Shown in pieces: positions 63,406-64,000 of a stretch of 64,000 nt of DNA. The translations under genes were made by a program, and so were the position numbers. Below the pieces are notes generated by a model. It made no database searches. It was given only the letters and a program-made list of their open reading frames with translations, and was not told the origin of the DNA. The DNA lies in contig NZ_CP040272.1 of assembly GCF_013393905.1 (NCBI RefSeq), positions 4,708,001-4,772,000 on the forward strand, written 5' to 3'. Positions within the stretch are counted from its first letter, which is position 1. Every line of letters starts with the position of its first letter. This DNA is from Nostoc sp. C052. GTDB taxonomy: Bacteria > Cyanobacteriota > Cyanobacteriia > Cyanobacteriales > Nostocaceae.

Positions 63406-64000
63406 ATGACTAAGCAAAAACTTCGCATTGCATTGTTTACAGGGTTGTACGCTCCTTTTTTGACTGGAGTTTCTGTTGCGGTTCACCAACGAGTTCGTTG
63501 GTTGCTAGAACAGGGACATGAGGTTTTTCTAATCCATCCGCAAATCAACGATCGCTACCCCAAAAATGTCGGCGATCGCCCCATGCCAGGTTTAGAGGAA
63601 ATTCAGTCTTTCCCCAACTTCTCTGCTTACGCATTCCCTACAGAACCACTGGTATTCTACAAATCTCTTCCTCAGCCATTGAGCTATCGGCATTGGAGTG
63701 ATACCAAGTTGCTGGAGAAATTCAAACCCGATATTATCGTGGTTGAAGAAGCCGCACAAATGAGAGGTTTATACTCATTTTTCTTGCAAGGTTATGGTCG
63801 TCCAATCGGCACCCAATACGCAAAACGAACAGGCACGCCAATAATATCACTCTTCCATACAGATATTGTTGCCTATATCAAATATTACTTTGGAGATCGC
63901 TTCTTCAATTTGGTTCGTCCGATCGTTCCCGTTTTGGTTAAGCAATTTAGTGAGTCTTATGACTTCAATTACTTCTCTTCTAAAGAACAACTGACTAAAT
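63406..64000 (+). CDS. hglT: HglT-type GT4 glycosyltransferase, N-terminal 198 residues (gene runs off the right edge)
   Basis: The ATG at 63406 opens a frame to the window end: MTKQKLRIALFTGLYAPFLT, then GVSVAVHQRVRWLLEQGHEV. This is the N-domain of a GT4 enzyme (Gly-rich GVSVAV motif and a Rossmann start), with IIVVEEAAQMRGLYSFFLQG and ISLFHTDIVAYIKYYFGD later. In Anabaena the gene at this end of the cluster (hglT) encodes the transferase that glucosylates the heterocyst glycolipid aglycone. The assignment is by position and fold. The donor-binding C-domain is outside the window, so catalytic residues cannot be checked. Confidence 0.75.
   Translation, partial: MTKQKLRIALFTGLYAPFLTGVSVAVHQRVRWLLEQGHEVFLIHPQINDRYPKNVGDRPMPGLEEIQSFPNFSAYAFPTEPLVFYKSLPQPLSYRHWSDTKLLEKFKPDIIVVEEAAQMRGLYSFFLQGYGRPIGTQYAKRTGTPIISLFHTDIVAYIKYYFGDRFFNLVRPIVPVLVKQFSESYDFNYFSSKEQLTK

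Noticed and set aside
1..64000. CRISPR arrays, tRNA and rRNA genes
   Set aside because: No regularly spaced identical repeats with unique spacers were found, and no cloverleaf or rRNA segments were recognised in the gaps. The repeats seen are short tandem or palindromic types.

Overview
The window (about 41-42% GC by eye, rich in the octamer GCGATCGC and in 7-bp tandem repeats) comes from a filamentous, heterocyst-forming cyanobacterium of the Nostoc/Anabaena group. The decisive evidence is an almost complete heterocyst glycolipid locus on the right (36.4-64 kb), together with the cyanobacterial regulator RpaA and cyanobacterial families throughout. Functional calls come from reading motifs and from family knowledge. 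No database search was possible.

Left part, 1-36 kb. After a partial DUF3352 gene come an M1 aminopeptidase with HEAT repeats and a UbiB-type kinase with a small membrane protein. Next is a minus-strand run of eight genes (16.0 to 6.3 kb) made of glycosyltransferases around one ABC exporter: a GT8-like enzyme, a GT4, the exporter, a second GT4, a GT10 fucosyltransferase-like enzyme, and three tandem GT8-like paralogues. The exporter carries a C-terminal tandem copy of a histidine-kinase phosphoacceptor (H-box) helix pair. This set looks like an undescribed glycoconjugate assembly and export system. Housekeeping genes follow: gloB, rplI, dnaB split by a 496-residue intein, an AlkB-like oxygenase, an FKBP isomerase, a phasin-like protein, a 2TM protein and an orphan ParA. 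Then come a permease fused to PAS-GGDEF-EAL, a histidine-decarboxylase-like enzyme, ileS, rpaA and an alpha/beta hydrolase.

Right part, 36-64 kb. hetI (phosphopantetheinyl transferase) faces an SDR gene that sits where hetN lies in Anabaena but lacks the RGSGR pentapeptide. Upstream on the same minus strand lie, in transcription order, hglE, hglD, hglC, hglA and hglB/hetM. They form a PUFA-synthase-like assembly line: KS-AT-ACP-ACP, KR-DH, KS-CLF-AT, trans-enoyl reductase, and ACP-thioester reductase, which would release the long-chain alcohol aglycone. Across a 2-kb gene-free region with a clear NtcA-type promoter lie hgdB and hgdC (export), hgdA (sugar epimerase), two GT2 enzymes, a DUF2141 protein and the start of hglT (the glycolipid glycosyltransferase). 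Together they would build, glucosylate and deposit the heterocyst glycolipid layer.

The glycolipid operon is peppered with small palindromic MITE-like repeats: one at each of three gene junctions, and one 96 bp upstream of hglE with a perfect 10-bp target duplication. Several true starts lie inside longer open frames (hglA, ileS, rplI, the DUF2141 gene, two GT2 genes and one GT4 gene). These were reassigned from start codon, Shine-Dalgarno site and family N-terminus.
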